64,000 bases of DNA from Sphingobacteriales bacterium (GCA_004294495.1 REAS01000043.1:1-64000), one strand, 5' to 3'. Positions 9,308 through 19,070 are shown, numbered from the stretch's first letter. Notes: generated by a model from the sequence alone, not told the origin. Numbers and translations are program-made.

Positions 9308-12205
9308 ATGTTAAGAGTAGAAAATGATAAACCCTGCAAACTGGTTTATTCGCTAGCAAAACACGAGTATTTAGGCTATTTAATTGAACCGCATGTGGTG
9401 CAGTTAAACCATAATGGCGATTTTTCTTTTTCGCACCAACGCCTATTTAGCAATACAGCTACCGAGTTTTTGCACCTGTTAGATGCAACCGACATTAAAC
9501 TTATTAAACTTTTAGAAGACGTTGAACAGGATGCCGTAATAAAAAAATACTACAAAAAACTAATTAGACCCTTAGAGTTTTTTAGTAAAATTTGGGACGA
9601 AAAGCTATACGATTCTATAAGACCTAAAATTGAAAGAAAATTAAAAGATGCCCTATTGTTAATTAAAGATAAAGAACTTTATTTAATGAGCAAAGAAGGT
9701 TGGCCTGTTGAAAAACAGGTTTTTATAGCTAAAGACCCTGCCACCATTCTGTTTCATTTTAGGCGTAACGAAACCGAAACTCGCTACTTTCCAACAATAA
9801 AATACCAAGAAAACCGTATTGATTTTATGTTTAAAGAGGCGCAGGTAATTTTAAACCAACCGGCTCATTTATTACTCGAAAACACGCTTTACCATTTCGA
9901 AGACGATTTAGAAGGGAAAAAATTGCTTCCTTTTTTAAACAAGCGTTATATATCTATACCAAAATCATCGGAAGAAACCTACTTTACAAAATTTATAGCC
10001 CCATTAATAGAAAAACACCACGTTTACGCCGAAGGGTTTACCATTAATACCGAAAAATATGATGCCACACCTATTTTAAAAGTGGTTTTTAATGCCAATG
10101 GTCCATCAGAAATTCAATTGTATTTTAAATATAACAACTATGTTTTTGCTGCCGGCGGCGAACGACAAGTTACCGTTAGGATGGAGCGAAATGGCGACGA
10201 TTATGCTTTTCATCGCATTAAACGATCGTTAACTTGGGAAAAAAACAAGCTAAACGAGGTATTGGATTTAGGTTTAGAAACCAACAGTTTGCTGTATGTG
10301 CATTTGCAGGTAAAGGATGTTTCTGATAATGTTACCGAACAATCGTTCTCGGTTTTTGATTGGATAAGCGACCATCACCAACAATTGGTAGATATGGGGT
10401 TCGAGTTTGAGCAAGATAGCTCGGCAAAAAAATATGTTTTGGGCGGCTCAAAAATAGATCTTGAGTTTAAAGAACGTAACGACTGGTTTGATATTGAAGC
10501 CACTGTACAATTTGGCTCATACCGTATACCTTTTATACAGTTACGCAATCATATTTTAAATAAAAAGCGAGAATTTGTTTTGCCCAATGGCGATATTGCC
10601 ATAATACCCGAAAAATGGTTTGCACAATATGCCAACTTACTTAGTTTTACCGAAGGCACCCATAACTTACAGCTTAAAAAACACCACGTTGGCTTAATTT
10701 ACGATTTTGCAGATAGCCAGTTGGCAACCGTTACTATGGATAGAAAATTACAAAAACTATCCGACTTTGAAGATATTGACCCCATACTGCCACCCACAGA
10801 TTTTGTTGGCGAGTTGCGCCCTTACCAAAAAGCAGGGTACGATTGGTTTCACTTTCTACAAAAATATAACTTTGGTGGCTGCCTTGCCGATGATATGGGG
10901 CTAGGCAAAACCATACAAACACTAGCCTTACTGCAAAAAGAAAAAGAAGTGAATAGTTTATTGGGGGTGCACCCAACATCGTTAATTGTAATGCCAACAT
11001 CGCTAATTTACAATTGGTTAAACGAAGCAAAAAAGTTTACTCCCAGCCTAAATTTATATGTGCATACGGGCACTTTACGAAACAAAAGCACAGCATTTTT
11101 TACCCAATACGATGTTGTAATTACCACCTATGGCATTACCCGTGTTGATATTGATTTGCTACACGAAACTTATTTTAACTATGTTATTTTAGACGAAAGC
11201 CAAAACATAAAAAACCCAAGCTCAAAATCGTTTAAAGCAGTAAAACAATTACGGTCTAAATTTAAACTCATACTATCGGGTACACCTGTAGAAAATACCG
11301 TAAACGATTTATGGACCCAAATGAGTTTTATAAACCCAGGTTTATTAGGTACGCAAAAGTTTTTTTATAAAGATTTTGTGGAACCTATTGAGAAGAAAAA
11401 AGACGATGATAAAGCCCAGCGTTTGCAAACTTTAATAAAACCTTTTGTAATGCGACGTACTAAAGAACAGGTTGCTACCGAGTTGCCGCCAAAAACTGAA
11501 ACACTGTTTTATTGTAAAATGACCGAAGCCCAGGCCGAGTATTATGAAAAAATAAAATCGGAATACCGTAACGAAATTTTAAAGGCTTTAGAAAATGGCA
11601 CTTACCACAAAAGCCCCATTCAAATGTTGCAAGGCTTAACCAAATTGCGCCAAATTGCCAATCACCCAATTATGGCTAATGAAGATTACGAAGGCGACTC
11701 GGGAAAGTTTGAAGACGTAATACACAAACTACAAAGTGTGGTAGAAGGCGGACATAAAGTTTTGATTTTTTCGCAGTTTGTAAAACAACTTGCCATTTAC
11801 CGCAAATATTTTGATGCAAACCATACCCAATATTCGTATTTAGATGGAGCAACACAAAACAGAGGAGTTGTGGTTGAGGATTTTAAGAATGACGAACAAA
11901 AGAAAATATTTTTAATTTCGATTAAAGCCGGAGGTGTTGGTTTAAACCTTACCGAAGCGGATTATGTGTTTATTTTGGACCCGTGGTGGAACCCTGCAGT
12001 TGAGCAACAAGCCATCGACAGAACTCACCGTATAGGGCAAACTAAAAATGTTTTTATATACAAGTTTATTGCCAAAGATACTGTAGAAGAAAAAATACTT
12101 GCCCTGCAAAATCGTAAATTACGGGTTGCACAATCGTTAATAACAACCGAAGAAAGTTTTTTTAAATCGTTAACCGATAGCGATATTAAAGATATTTTAG
12201 GCTAA
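9308..12205 (+). CDS. SNF2-family DEAD-box-like ATPase/helicase
   Basis: A 965-aa superfamily 2 ATPase of the bacterial SNF2 (HepA/Rad54-like) type, which translocates on double-stranded DNA and remodels protein-DNA complexes. The first ~500 residues form a lineage-specific N-terminal region. The helicase core begins near LRPYQKAGYDWFHFL. Walker A is DDMGLGKT (about 527-534), motif II is DESQ (about 628-631) and motif III is LSGTPVEN. The C-terminal lobe carries AGGVGLNLTEADYVF and motif VI QAIDRTHRIGQ. DESQ replaces the commoner DEAQ/DEAH but keeps the acidic pair. The gene stands alone; a role in transcription recycling or DNA repair is family-based inference. Confidence 0.92.
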   Translation: MLRVENDKPCKLVYSLAKHEYLGYLIEPHVVQLNHNGDFSFSHQRLFSNTATEFLHLLDATDIKLIKLLEDVEQDAVIKKYYKKLIRPLEFFSKIWDEKLYDSIRPKIERKLKDALLLIKDKELYLMSKEGWPVEKQVFIAKDPATILFHFRRNETETRYFPTIKYQENRIDFMFKEAQVILNQPAHLLLENTLYHFEDDLEGKKLLPFLNKRYISIPKSSEETYFTKFIAPLIEKHHVYAEGFTINTEKYDATPILKVVFNANGPSEIQLYFKYNNYVFAAGGERQVTVRMERNGDDYAFHRIKRSLTWEKNKLNEVLDLGLETNSLLYVHLQVKDVSDNVTEQSFSVFDWISDHHQQLVDMGFEFEQDSSAKKYVLGGSKIDLEFKERNDWFDIEATVQFGSYRIPFIQLRNHILNKKREFVLPNGDIAIIPEKWFAQYANLLSFTEGTHNLQLKKHHVGLIYDFADSQLATVTMDRKLQKLSDFEDIDPILPPTDFVGELRPYQKAGYDWFHFLQKYNFGGCLADDMGLGKTIQTLALLQKEKEVNSLLGVHPTSLIVMPTSLIYNWLNEAKKFTPSLNLYVHTGTLRNKSTAFFTQYDVVITTYGITRVDIDLLHETYFNYVILDESQNIKNPSSKSFKAVKQLRSKFKLILSGTPVENTVNDLWTQMSFINPGLLGTQKFFYKDFVEPIEKKKDDDKAQRLQTLIKPFVMRRTKEQVATELPPKTETLFYCKMTEAQAEYYEKIKSEYRNEILKALENGTYHKSPIQMLQGLTKLRQIANHPIMANEDYEGDSGKFEDVIHKLQSVVEGGHKVLIFSQFVKQLAIYRKYFDANHTQYSYLDGATQNRGVVVEDFKNDEQKKIFLISIKAGGVGLNLTEADYVFILDPWWNPAVEQQAIDRTHRIGQTKNVFIYKFIAKDTVEEKILALQNRKLRVAQSLITTEESFFKSLTDSDIKDILG

Positions 12206-12281
12206 ATTATTAACAAATGAATTTGCTTGTTCATAAAATTTTGGTATAATAAAATATATAAATTAAAAAAACATCGAAACA

Positions 12282-13523
12282 ATAAAGAATTTAAAATCTT
12301 ACGCCCCAATTAAATATGGTTTAAAATGGCTATTTATAAGTAGTGTTTTGGGCATTTTTGTGGGTTTGGCATCGGCTGGGTTTTTAGTATCGTTAAATTG
12401 GGTAACTCAAATCCGCGAAAGCAACTTATGGCTAATTGCATTTTTGCCTGTTGGTGGTTTTGCAATAGGTTTATTTTATCATTATTATGGAAAAACGGTT
12501 GTAAGTGGCAACAATTTATTAATAGAAACCATATACAAACCCCAACAAATTGTACCATTTAAAATGGCCCCTTTTGTTTATTTATGTACATTGTTAACTC
12601 ATATTTTAGGGGGAAGTGCCGGCAGAGAGGGAACAGCTTTGCAAATGGCTGGGGCTATTGCTTATCAGTTTGTTAAACCATTTAAACTTACGCAAAGCGA
12701 TATACAAATTTTAATTATTGCAGCGGTAGCCGCTGGTTTTGGGTCGGTATTTGGTACCCCAATAGCAGGTGCAGTTTTTGGGTTAGAAATTGCTTTAATT
12801 AAAAAAATTAATTACGCTGCCATTTTACCTGCTTTTGCTTCTTCTATAATTGCAAATTTGGTTTGTAACCTTTTGCCAGTAAACCATACCCATTACCACG
12901 TAGATTATGTACCGCCAATTTCTTTTATAACCATTTTTTACAGCATAATTGCGGGTATTGCTTTCGGTTTATGTGCAGCAAGTTTTAGCAAAATAATGCA
13001 TTGGGCAACTTTAAAATTTAAGTTAATTATAAAGTATGCCCCGTTAAGGCCAGTATTTGGAGGTATTTTAATTGCATTGGCTGTTTGGGCAATGGGCAAT
13101 ACCACATTTATAGGTTTGGGTTTACCTACAATATCATTAGCTTTTGGGCAGCCGCTACCTGTTTATTACTTTGCTTTAAAAATGGTTTTTACCATCATTA
13201 CCTTATCGGCGGGGTTTAAAGGGGGCGAAGTAACCCCTTTATTTTTTATTGGGGCATTGCTGGGAAATGCTTTGTTTTTTTTTATTCCCTTACCTTTAGC
13301 ACTTTTGGCGGCTATGGGTTTTGTAGCCGTTTTTGCCGGTGCAGCAAATACACCTTTGGCTTGTATAATAATGGCTATCGAGCTTTTTGGAATGCAAAGT
13401 GTAGTTTATATAGTTATTACTTGTGCTGTAGCTTTTTTAATATCGGGCAATACAGGCATTTATATTTCACAAAAGCCTAATGGAATTAAACTATGGGTTT
13501 ATAAGCTTTTTTCTAGGTGTTGA
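12282..13523 (+). CDS. CLC-type anion/proton antiporter, likely fluoride (CLC-F/EriC-F) type; start codon non-canonical or lost
   Basis: A CLC-family membrane protein with about ten helices. It has the gating-glutamate motif as GREGT rather than GREGP, GSVFGTPIAGAVFGLE, and GGEVTPLF. Size (~400 aa), GREGT and GNN near the N-terminus resemble the fluoride/proton antiporter branch; that subfamily call is from memory and tentative. The first canonical start in frame is TTG at 12348, which would cut off the first helix. The frame stays open upstream and codes for KNLKSYAPIKYGLKWLFIS, fitting the usual N-terminus, with an ATA codon at 12282 where Met is expected. I therefore annotate from 12282. 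I see no fluoride riboswitch upstream. Confidence 0.75.
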   Translation: MKNLKSYAPIKYGLKWLFISSVLGIFVGLASAGFLVSLNWVTQIRESNLWLIAFLPVGGFAIGLFYHYYGKTVVSGNNLLIETIYKPQQIVPFKMAPFVYLCTLLTHILGGSAGREGTALQMAGAIAYQFVKPFKLTQSDIQILIIAAVAAGFGSVFGTPIAGAVFGLEIALIKKINYAAILPAFASSIIANLVCNLLPVNHTHYHVDYVPPISFITIFYSIIAGIAFGLCAASFSKIMHWATLKFKLIIKYAPLRPVFGGILIALAVWAMGNTTFIGLGLPTISLAFGQPLPVYYFALKMVFTIITLSAGFKGGEVTPLFFIGALLGNALFFFIPLPLALLAAMGFVAVFAGAANTPLACIIMAIELFGMQSVVYIVITCAVAFLISGNTGIYISQKPNGIKLWVYKLFSRC

Positions 13524-13826
13524 TTTTGGTTAAATTAGCTTGAAGTAATTAGAATTATTTAAAAAGTTTGGGAGGATTAATTCTGTGGAAACGGGGGAGT
13601 TAAATTTTTAATATGGTTGCATTTTTTAAAATTAGCTAGGTGTAAAAACGGTTACTACAAACATGATATGGCTTAATATAATTTATTTTTAAAAGCCAGT
13701 TTCAACTTAAATACAGAAAGTTAATGATGTTAGTTTATCAGCAGATGCCCTACCCTTTAGCATAAGTTTTATAAATTTAATTTACTATTAGTATATTCGC
13801 AAGCTATTTTATAAAGCCTAAAAACA
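13524..13826. other. Intergenic region, 303 bp, upstream of aspS
   Basis: I see no gene, RNA or repeat. The last ~40 bases (ending TATATTCGC near 13800) could hold a weak aspS promoter, but the match to TAnnTTTG is imperfect. Confidence 0.4.
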
Positions 13827-15605
13827 ATGCATAGAACCCATACCTGCGGCCAATTAACCCTAAGCCAACTAAATCAACAAGTTACCCTAAGTGGATGGGT
13901 GCAAAAATCACGTGATTTAGGTGGCACCACTTTTATTGATATGAGAGACAGGTACGGCATTACACAACTGGTTATAAACTCAGACGATGATGAAACCTTG
14001 CGCACAAAATCGCGTGAGCTAGGTAGAGAGTTTGTAATAAAAGTAGTTGGGCAGGTGGTTGAACGATCGAACAAAAACCCAAAAATTAGTACTGGCGATA
14101 TAGAAATTAGAGTTTCGAATCTAGAAATTTTAAACCCCGCAAAATTACCGCCTTTTATGATTGAGGACGAAACCGACGGTGGCGAAGAGCTACGTATGAA
14201 ATACCGCTACCTTGATTTACGCCGTAACCCAGTACGCAACAACCTTATTTTGCGCCATAAAATGGCCCAAGAAATTAGAAAATATTTAGATGCTCAAGAT
14301 TTTTTAGAAGTAGAAACTCCGGTTCTTATAAAATCTACCCCAGAAGGTGCCAGAGATTTTGTGGTACCTAGCCGCATGAATGCTGGCGAATTTTACGCCT
14401 TACCACAATCGCCACAAACATTTAAGCAATTGTTAATGGTATCCGGCTTCGACCGTTATTTTCAGATTGTAAAATGTTTTAGAGACGAAGATTTAAGAGC
14501 CGACCGCCAGCCCGAGTTTACGCAAATAGATTGTGAAATGGCTTTTATAGAGCAAGAAGATATTTTAAACTTATTTGAAGGCTTAACTCGCCACATGTTT
14601 AAAACCATTAAAGGTTTAGAGTTTAATGATTTCCCTAGAATGCTTTACGCGGATGCAATGCGTTTATATGGTAGCGATAAGCCTGATATACGTTTTGGGA
14701 TGGAGTTTGTAGAACTAAAAAACAATACCTTACCCAAGAACCAGCAACCTCAGACTTGGAAAAGCGAAAACGAATTTCCAGTTTTTGCCAATGCTCAAAT
14801 GGTAGTTGGTATAAATGCCAAAGCTTGTGCACATTATACCCGTAAACAGTTAGATGAATTAACCGATTTTGTAAAACGCCAACAAATTGGTGCAACAGGT
14901 TTAATTTATATGCGCCATAACGATGATGGTAGTATAAAATCATCGGTTGATAAATTTTATACCGAGCTGGAACTTAAAAACTGGGCAATTGCATTTAACA
15001 GCCAACCTGGCGATTTGTTGTTAATTATGGCCGGCCAAAAAGATAAAGTGCGTAAACAACTAAACGAATTGCGTTTAGAAATGGGTAACCGTTTAGCATT
15101 ACGAGATAAAAATAAATTTGCCCCACTTTGGGTAATCGATTTCCCTTTGTTAGAATGGGATGAAGAAAGCGAACGCTACCACGCTATGCACCACCCTTTT
15201 ACATCGCCAAAGCCAGAAGATATTGACATGTTAGACACTAACCCCGGCGAAGTTAGAGCTAATGCGTACGATTTAGTTATAAACGGTACCGAAATTGGTG
15301 GCGGTTCCATCCGTATTCACGATAAAACGCTACAATCCTTAATGTTTAAACATTTAGGCTTCACGCCTGATGAAGCGCAAAAACAATTTGGTTTCTTGCT
15401 AGAAGCTTTTGAGTATGGCGCACCTCCACACGGTGGTATAGCCTTTGGGTTTGATAGGTTGGTTTCTATTTTTGCTGGTTTAGATTCTATTCGTGATGTT
15501 ATTGCTTTCCCAAAAAACAACTCGGGACGAGATGTGATGATAGATTCTCCATCAACCATCGATGAAAAGCAAATGAAAGAGTTGAGTATTAAAACAGTTT
15601 TATAA
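13827..15605 (+). CDS. aspS: Aspartyl-tRNA synthetase
   Basis: Cytoplasmic class II synthetase that charges tRNA-Asp (and possibly tRNA-Asn, depending on specificity). The 592-aa length equals the bacterial type. The N-terminal OB-fold anticodon-binding domain (about 1-110) includes [15 protein letters not shown]. The catalytic domain shows motif 1 around [16 protein letters not shown], motif 2 [19 protein letters not shown], a bacterial insertion (GAD) domain, and motif 3 [12 protein letters not shown]. Whether it is discriminating cannot be decided without checking for gatCAB and asnS, which are not in the window. It is monocistronic in this region. Confidence 0.97.
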   Translation: MHRTHTCGQLTLSQLNQQVTLSGWVQKSRDLGGTTFIDMRDRYGITQLVINSDDDETLRTKSRELGREFVIKVVGQVVERSNKNPKISTGDIEIRVSNLEILNPAKLPPFMIEDETDGGEELRMKYRYLDLRRNPVRNNLILRHKMAQEIRKYLDAQDFLEVETPVLIKSTPEGARDFVVPSRMNAGEFYALPQSPQTFKQLLMVSGFDRYFQIVKCFRDEDLRADRQPEFTQIDCEMAFIEQEDILNLFEGLTRHMFKTIKGLEFNDFPRMLYADAMRLYGSDKPDIRFGMEFVELKNNTLPKNQQPQTWKSENEFPVFANAQMVVGINAKACAHYTRKQLDELTDFVKRQQIGATGLIYMRHNDDGSIKSSVDKFYTELELKNWAIAFNSQPGDLLLIMAGQKDKVRKQLNELRLEMGNRLALRDKNKFAPLWVIDFPLLEWDEESERYHAMHHPFTSPKPEDIDMLDTNPGEVRANAYDLVINGTEIGGGSIRIHDKTLQSLMFKHLGFTPDEAQKQFGFLLEAFEYGAPPHGGIAFGFDRLVSIFAGLDSIRDVIAFPKNNSGRDVMIDSPSTIDEKQMKELSIKTVL

Positions 15606-15962
15606 ATTCAAAAGTAAAAAATCAAAAAATTGAACCGTGGATAGTTTAATATTACCTTTTCGTTTTTTGAATTTTTAACAAATAAATGCTTCCCTTGGTT
15701 TGTGCGCCACAAACTAAAAGATGCATTTGGCAATTCGATAAATAGCCATTTTTGCGTAATTCCTCACGATTTGACTTACCTTTGTGTCTTTTTTACTGGA
15801 AACACTTGCGATTTAAGTTTCATACTATTTTTGGGTTTGCCTCTAATAATTTACATCCTACAAATGTACCGTTCTAAAAACTATTCTTTTTGCTTGCCCA
15901 ACGCCCTATACGCAATCCTCTCTAATTAAATACACGAATATAATAGCCTCCTTTAACCTTAT
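15606..15962. other. Intergenic region upstream of repeat copy 2, no convincing gene
   Basis: AT-rich sequence after aspS. A GTG-started 75-codon frame at 15702-15929 (+) and some protein-like stretches on the other strand were inspected, but neither has family features or supporting signals. Bases 15960-15962 form the left TAT duplication of the following element. Confidence 0.4.
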
Positions 15963-16190
15963 AACCTGAGTTCGATTATTAAGATATAGTATAATTAGCT
16001 GTAAACCAATGGTATTTACGATTTTAAAGCGTTAACGGTGGCAGCGGCATCCTTTTTTTTCGCCGAAACTCTCCCTTCGGGGGTTGGGGGGATAGAAAAG
16101 TAAAAAAAAGATATAGCGGACGGCGTGTTAAAACGCCCAAATCATAATCAAAACTATAGTGAACAATGTTTTATTAATCGAACTCAGGTT
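15963..16190 (+). mobile_element. MITE-like repeat element, copy 2
   Basis: A 228-bp element in the same orientation as copy 1. Its ends are AACCTGAGTTCGATTA and the exact reverse complement (16-bp inverted repeat). A 3-bp direct duplication flanks it, TAT at 15960-15962 and TAT at 16191-16193. It keeps GCGTTAACG, GCAGCGGCATCC with a T run, and the AAAAAAGATATAGCGGA block of the right arm. Its core differs from copy 1: a short hairpin CTCCCTTCGGGGG replaces the long palindrome. It is more diverged in its flanking arm than copies 1 and 3 are from each other, so it may be an older insertion. Confidence 0.8.
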
Positions 16191-16193
16191 TAT

Positions 16194-16408
16194 TCTAACC
16201 TATGTATTATCCATTTGTTTTACACTTTTACTGTAAAACAATTTCAAGACAAAACATCCAAATAATGTGATAGATTAATTTTAAAAAATAATTGATTTGG
16301 TGTCATATTTGTTTAAGCTATTTATAAATTCGTATTATTTAAATTTTGTATTGCTGTTAAATCATAATTTTTCTAAATATCTTTGCTAGGCTGTCTCAAA
16401 TATAATCT
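16194..16408. other. Spacer between repeat copy 2 and the dacB-like gene
   Basis: About 215 bp of AT-rich sequence with no gene. It presumably contains the promoter of the downstream lipoprotein gene, but I cannot single one out. Confidence 0.35.
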
Positions 16409-17728
16409 ATGAAAAATATATTTTATTTACTTTTTTTTGTTCTGATATTATTTACGGGATGTGCTATAAATAAGAAGTCTTTTGTGGCATCAACCATACA
16501 AAACGGCTTAAATTCTACACTTTTTAAACAACACCAAGTTGGGTTTTCATTGTATGATTTAAGCACACAAACTACAATATTTGCACAAGACGCAAACAAA
16601 CATTTTATACCCGCATCAAACACAAAATTACTAACCTTTTACGCAGGTTTATGTGCACTTGGTGATTCGGTTGCAACCATAAAATACCAAATAATTGGCG
16701 ATTCGTTGCTAATTTGGCCTCAAGCCGATCCATCTTTTCTACACCCAAATTTCACAAAACAGCCCGCTTTCGATTTCCTGAAAAATAGTAATAAAGAAAC
16801 CTATTTAGTAAGAGGAACTTATGCAGGTCAGAAATTTGGACAAGCTTGGGCTTGGGATGATTATAATGATTATTATGCCACCCAAATTACCGAGTTACCA
16901 CTCTACGGCAATATGGTTTATTTGAGCCTTAACAATAATAAAATTAAATTACAACCCGATTTAGTTGCAAATTTTTTAAGCGACACCACATACAATCCTT
17001 TGCTTAAGGTTGCGCAACGAGAAGTTTATAACAACAACCTTGTTTTTCCCACCAAACCCGACTCGGCTTTTAAACAAAAAATACCTTTAAATTTAGATAG
17101 TAAAACCACATTAATTTTACTTTCTGATACATTGTTAGCAACAGGCCAGGTAACCAAAACCCTCAAAACATTACCTTTTAGAAAAACTCCGCAAACAGCA
17201 AAAACTATTTATACCACCCCGGCCGATACTCTATTTAAACAAATGTTGCAACCCAGCGATAATTTTATTGCCGAACAATTATTGATGACTATTGCGTACA
17301 AAAACAATTTAGAACCTAACCAAGGGGCTGTTATTAAATATATAAAAGATAATTTTTTAACAACTTTACCCGATACTTTACAATGGGTTGATGGTTCGGG
17401 TCTTTCACGTATAAATTTAAATACACCACAAAATTTTATCCAATTATTAAACCTCATTTACAGTAAGGCTGGCGAAAAAAGAACTTTTGAGTTATTAAGT
17501 GCAGGTGGAATTAACGGTACTTTAAAAACCCAATTTAAAGGCAATACTTGTTTTGTTTATGCAAAAACGGGCACATTATCAAACAACTATTGCCTAAGCG
17601 GATTTTTAATAGGAAATAGTGGTAAACGTTACGCTTTTTCGTTTATGAATAATAACTACACCCTGCCTGGTAAACAAATTAAACAAGCTGTTGAACAATT
17701 TATCACTCAAATTCAACTAGTTTTATAG
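16409..17728 (+). CDS. dacB: D-alanyl-D-alanine carboxypeptidase/endopeptidase, PBP4 (peptidase S13) type
   Basis: A 439-aa penicillin-binding protein that trims or cleaves peptidoglycan cross-links. It begins with a lipoprotein signal: ILFTGC gives a lipidated Cys at residue 18, so it is probably membrane anchored. The serine active-site signature SxxK is S70-N-T-K73 in FIPASNTKLL. The SxN motif is SDN in PSDNFIAEQLL (about 281), and KTG occurs in YAKTGTLSNNY (about 386). It is somewhat shorter than E. coli PBP4 (477 aa). Its 3' end overlaps that of the convergent DUF4197 gene by 6 bp. Confidence 0.9.
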   Translation: MKNIFYLLFFVLILFTGCAINKKSFVASTIQNGLNSTLFKQHQVGFSLYDLSTQTTIFAQDANKHFIPASNTKLLTFYAGLCALGDSVATIKYQIIGDSLLIWPQADPSFLHPNFTKQPAFDFLKNSNKETYLVRGTYAGQKFGQAWAWDDYNDYYATQITELPLYGNMVYLSLNNNKIKLQPDLVANFLSDTTYNPLLKVAQREVYNNNLVFPTKPDSAFKQKIPLNLDSKTTLILLSDTLLATGQVTKTLKTLPFRKTPQTAKTIYTTPADTLFKQMLQPSDNFIAEQLLMTIAYKNNLEPNQGAVIKYIKDNFLTTLPDTLQWVDGSGLSRINLNTPQNFIQLLNLIYSKAGEKRTFELLSAGGINGTLKTQFKGNTCFVYAKTGTLSNNYCLSGFLIGNSGKRYAFSFMNNNYTLPGKQIKQAVEQFITQIQLVL

Positions 17729-18469
17729 GCCTTTATTTCTATCGGCGTAACCAAAAACTTTTTGTAATAAAGCACTATTTCTCGCATTAATATTGTTCCG
17801 TATTTTTAACTCTTCTTGGGCAATCTCGGTAAATAAACCATCAATTGCTTTTTGAGTTACATAGTTTTCTAAATTTGGATTTACAGGTGTTACAAACGGA
17901 ATTTGATTGTATTTGTTAACTACATCTGCCCAATATCGCGTTGCACCAACTTTGGCTAAACTTGCCTTTATAATGGGGTTAAATTTGTTTTGTAATTGTG
18001 TGTTGGTTACTTTTTTAAAATATTGTGTGGCGGCGACATTCTGGTTGCTTAATAAAATATTGCTAGCATCGGCAATAGTCATTTGTTTAATGGCAGCAAT
18101 AAAAATGGGTTTTGCCTCTAAAGCTGCATCTTCTGCGGCTCGGTTAATACTTAAAATTACATTGTCGGCAAGTGAATTTAAGCCTAACGATCTCAGTGTC
18201 TTTTCTGCTTTTTGCGCCTCCGTGGGGAACAATATTTTAATTGCTAAATTTCCTAAATACCCATCTTTTGATGCTAATTTTTCGGAACTTAGGTTAGTAC
18301 CTACTTCTAAAGCTTGTTTTAACGCCAAGCCAATTTCGGCAGTTGTTGGATTTATCAAACCCGATTGGTTAATTATGGTGCCGGCTTGGTTTAAGGTTTC
18401 GCAACTAGTAAATACTAATAACACGAGTGCAAATGCAGATTTTACAAATAGGTTAGGAGTTCTTTTCAT
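17723..18469 (-). CDS. DUF4197 family lipoprotein
   Basis: A 248-aa protein matching DUF4197, a family of unknown function. The N-terminus is a lipoprotein signal with FTSC, giving a lipidated Cys near residue 23, so it sits in the periplasm or outer membrane. The rest is mostly helical, with family phrases such as LKQALEVGTNLSSEKLASKDGYLGN and ATRYWADVVNKYNQIPF. It converges on and overlaps the dacB-like gene by 6 bp, a tight tail-to-tail arrangement with no room for a separate terminator. No function should be assigned. Confidence 0.85.
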   Translation of the reverse strand: MKRTPNLFVKSAFALVLLVFTSCETLNQAGTIINQSGLINPTTAEIGLALKQALEVGTNLSSEKLASKDGYLGNLAIKILFPTEAQKAEKTLRSLGLNSLADNVILSINRAAEDAALEAKPIFIAAIKQMTIADASNILLSNQNVAATQYFKKVTNTQLQNKFNPIIKASLAKVGATRYWADVVNKYNQIPFVTPVNPNLENYVTQKAIDGLFTEIAQEELKIRNNINARNSALLQKVFGYADRNKGL

Positions 18470-18510
18470 TCTGATGTTTTATTGAATTATGATTTTAAAT
18501 TAAAAGTTAA

Positions 18511-18975
18511 TTAATACTCCAAAGGCACAATTGGCTCTTTTTTATTGGTACTCATAATCATCATGGTTTGAAAAGTTTTAACTACCGATATTTTACTTAT
18601 TTTTTGCATAATTAACTGTTCGTAAGTTTTGATATCTTTTACATAGGCCTTTAAAATAAAATCGCACTGGCCGGTTACATGGTGGCATTCGGTAATTTCT
18701 TTAATGGCATTAATTTCCTCTAAAAATATTTGTATTGTATCGTTTTGATGAAAATCTAACGAAACCTGTATAAAAGTTTTTATACCTAAGCCCAGTTTTT
18801 CTTCATCTACCAAAGCGTGGTAGCTCTTAATATAGCCTAAATGCTCAAGTTTTCGCACTCGCTCAAGCGTAGGCGCTGGCGATAAGCCAATATTTTGCGA
18901 TAACTGAAGATTGGTTATTCTTCCGTTTTCTTGCATTATTTTTAAAATATTTAAATCTATTTTATCAATTTCCAT
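18511..18975 (-). CDS. Lrp/AsnC family transcriptional regulator
   Basis: A 154-aa regulator. The N-terminal winged helix-turn-helix (about 1-60) contains ILKIMQENGRITNLQLSQNIGLSPAPTLERV. The C-terminal RAM (ligand-sensing, oligomerising) domain (about 65-150) includes CHHVTGQCDFILKAYVKD. Length is standard for Lrp, which senses amino acids and often represses its own gene. A perfect 12-bp palindrome and a strong promoter lie directly upstream, consistent with autoregulation. The effector and targets cannot be read from sequence. The divergent neighbour is mntR, about 150 bp away. Confidence 0.93.
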   Translation of the reverse strand: MEIDKIDLNILKIMQENGRITNLQLSQNIGLSPAPTLERVRKLEHLGYIKSYHALVDEEKLGLGIKTFIQVSLDFHQNDTIQIFLEEINAIKEITECHHVTGQCDFILKAYVKDIKTYEQLIMQKISKISVVKTFQTMMIMSTNKKEPIVPLEY

Positions 18976-18979
18976 AATC

Positions 18980-18991
18980 GTAATATATTAC
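18980..18991. promoter_or_regulatory. Candidate Lrp autoregulatory palindrome
   Basis: GTAATATATTAC is a perfect 12-bp palindrome, 5 bp upstream of the lrp start codon and overlapping the expected transcription start. It is a natural candidate for self-binding, unproven. Confidence 0.45.
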
Positions 18992-18992
18992 C

Positions 18993-19022
18993 CAAATTTA
19001 ACTTTTTAATGCAAAAACCAAA
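18993..19022 (-). promoter_or_regulatory. Promoter of the lrp-like gene
   Basis: On the minus strand, TTTG (19022-19019), an 18-bp spacer and TAAATTTG (19000-18993) match the Bacteroidota -33/-7 consensus exactly. The expected start of transcription is about 10-15 bp before the start codon. Confidence 0.65.
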
Positions 19023-19070
19023 TTTAATTTTATAAAAGAGTGTAAATTATTTTAATAATTTTTTAAAATA

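Noticed and set aside
12206-12281. Possible fluoride riboswitch before the CLC gene
   Set aside because: No sequence resembling the conserved riboswitch core is present.
15702-15929. GTG-started 75-codon frame after aspS
   Set aside because: No family features, unusual composition, no ribosome site, and it lies in a spacer ending at a mobile repeat.
17907-18485. 192-codon plus-strand frame opposite the DUF4197 gene
   Set aside because: It is the antisense of an Ala-rich helical protein with recognisable family phrases; the DUF4197 reading has a signal peptide and proper start.
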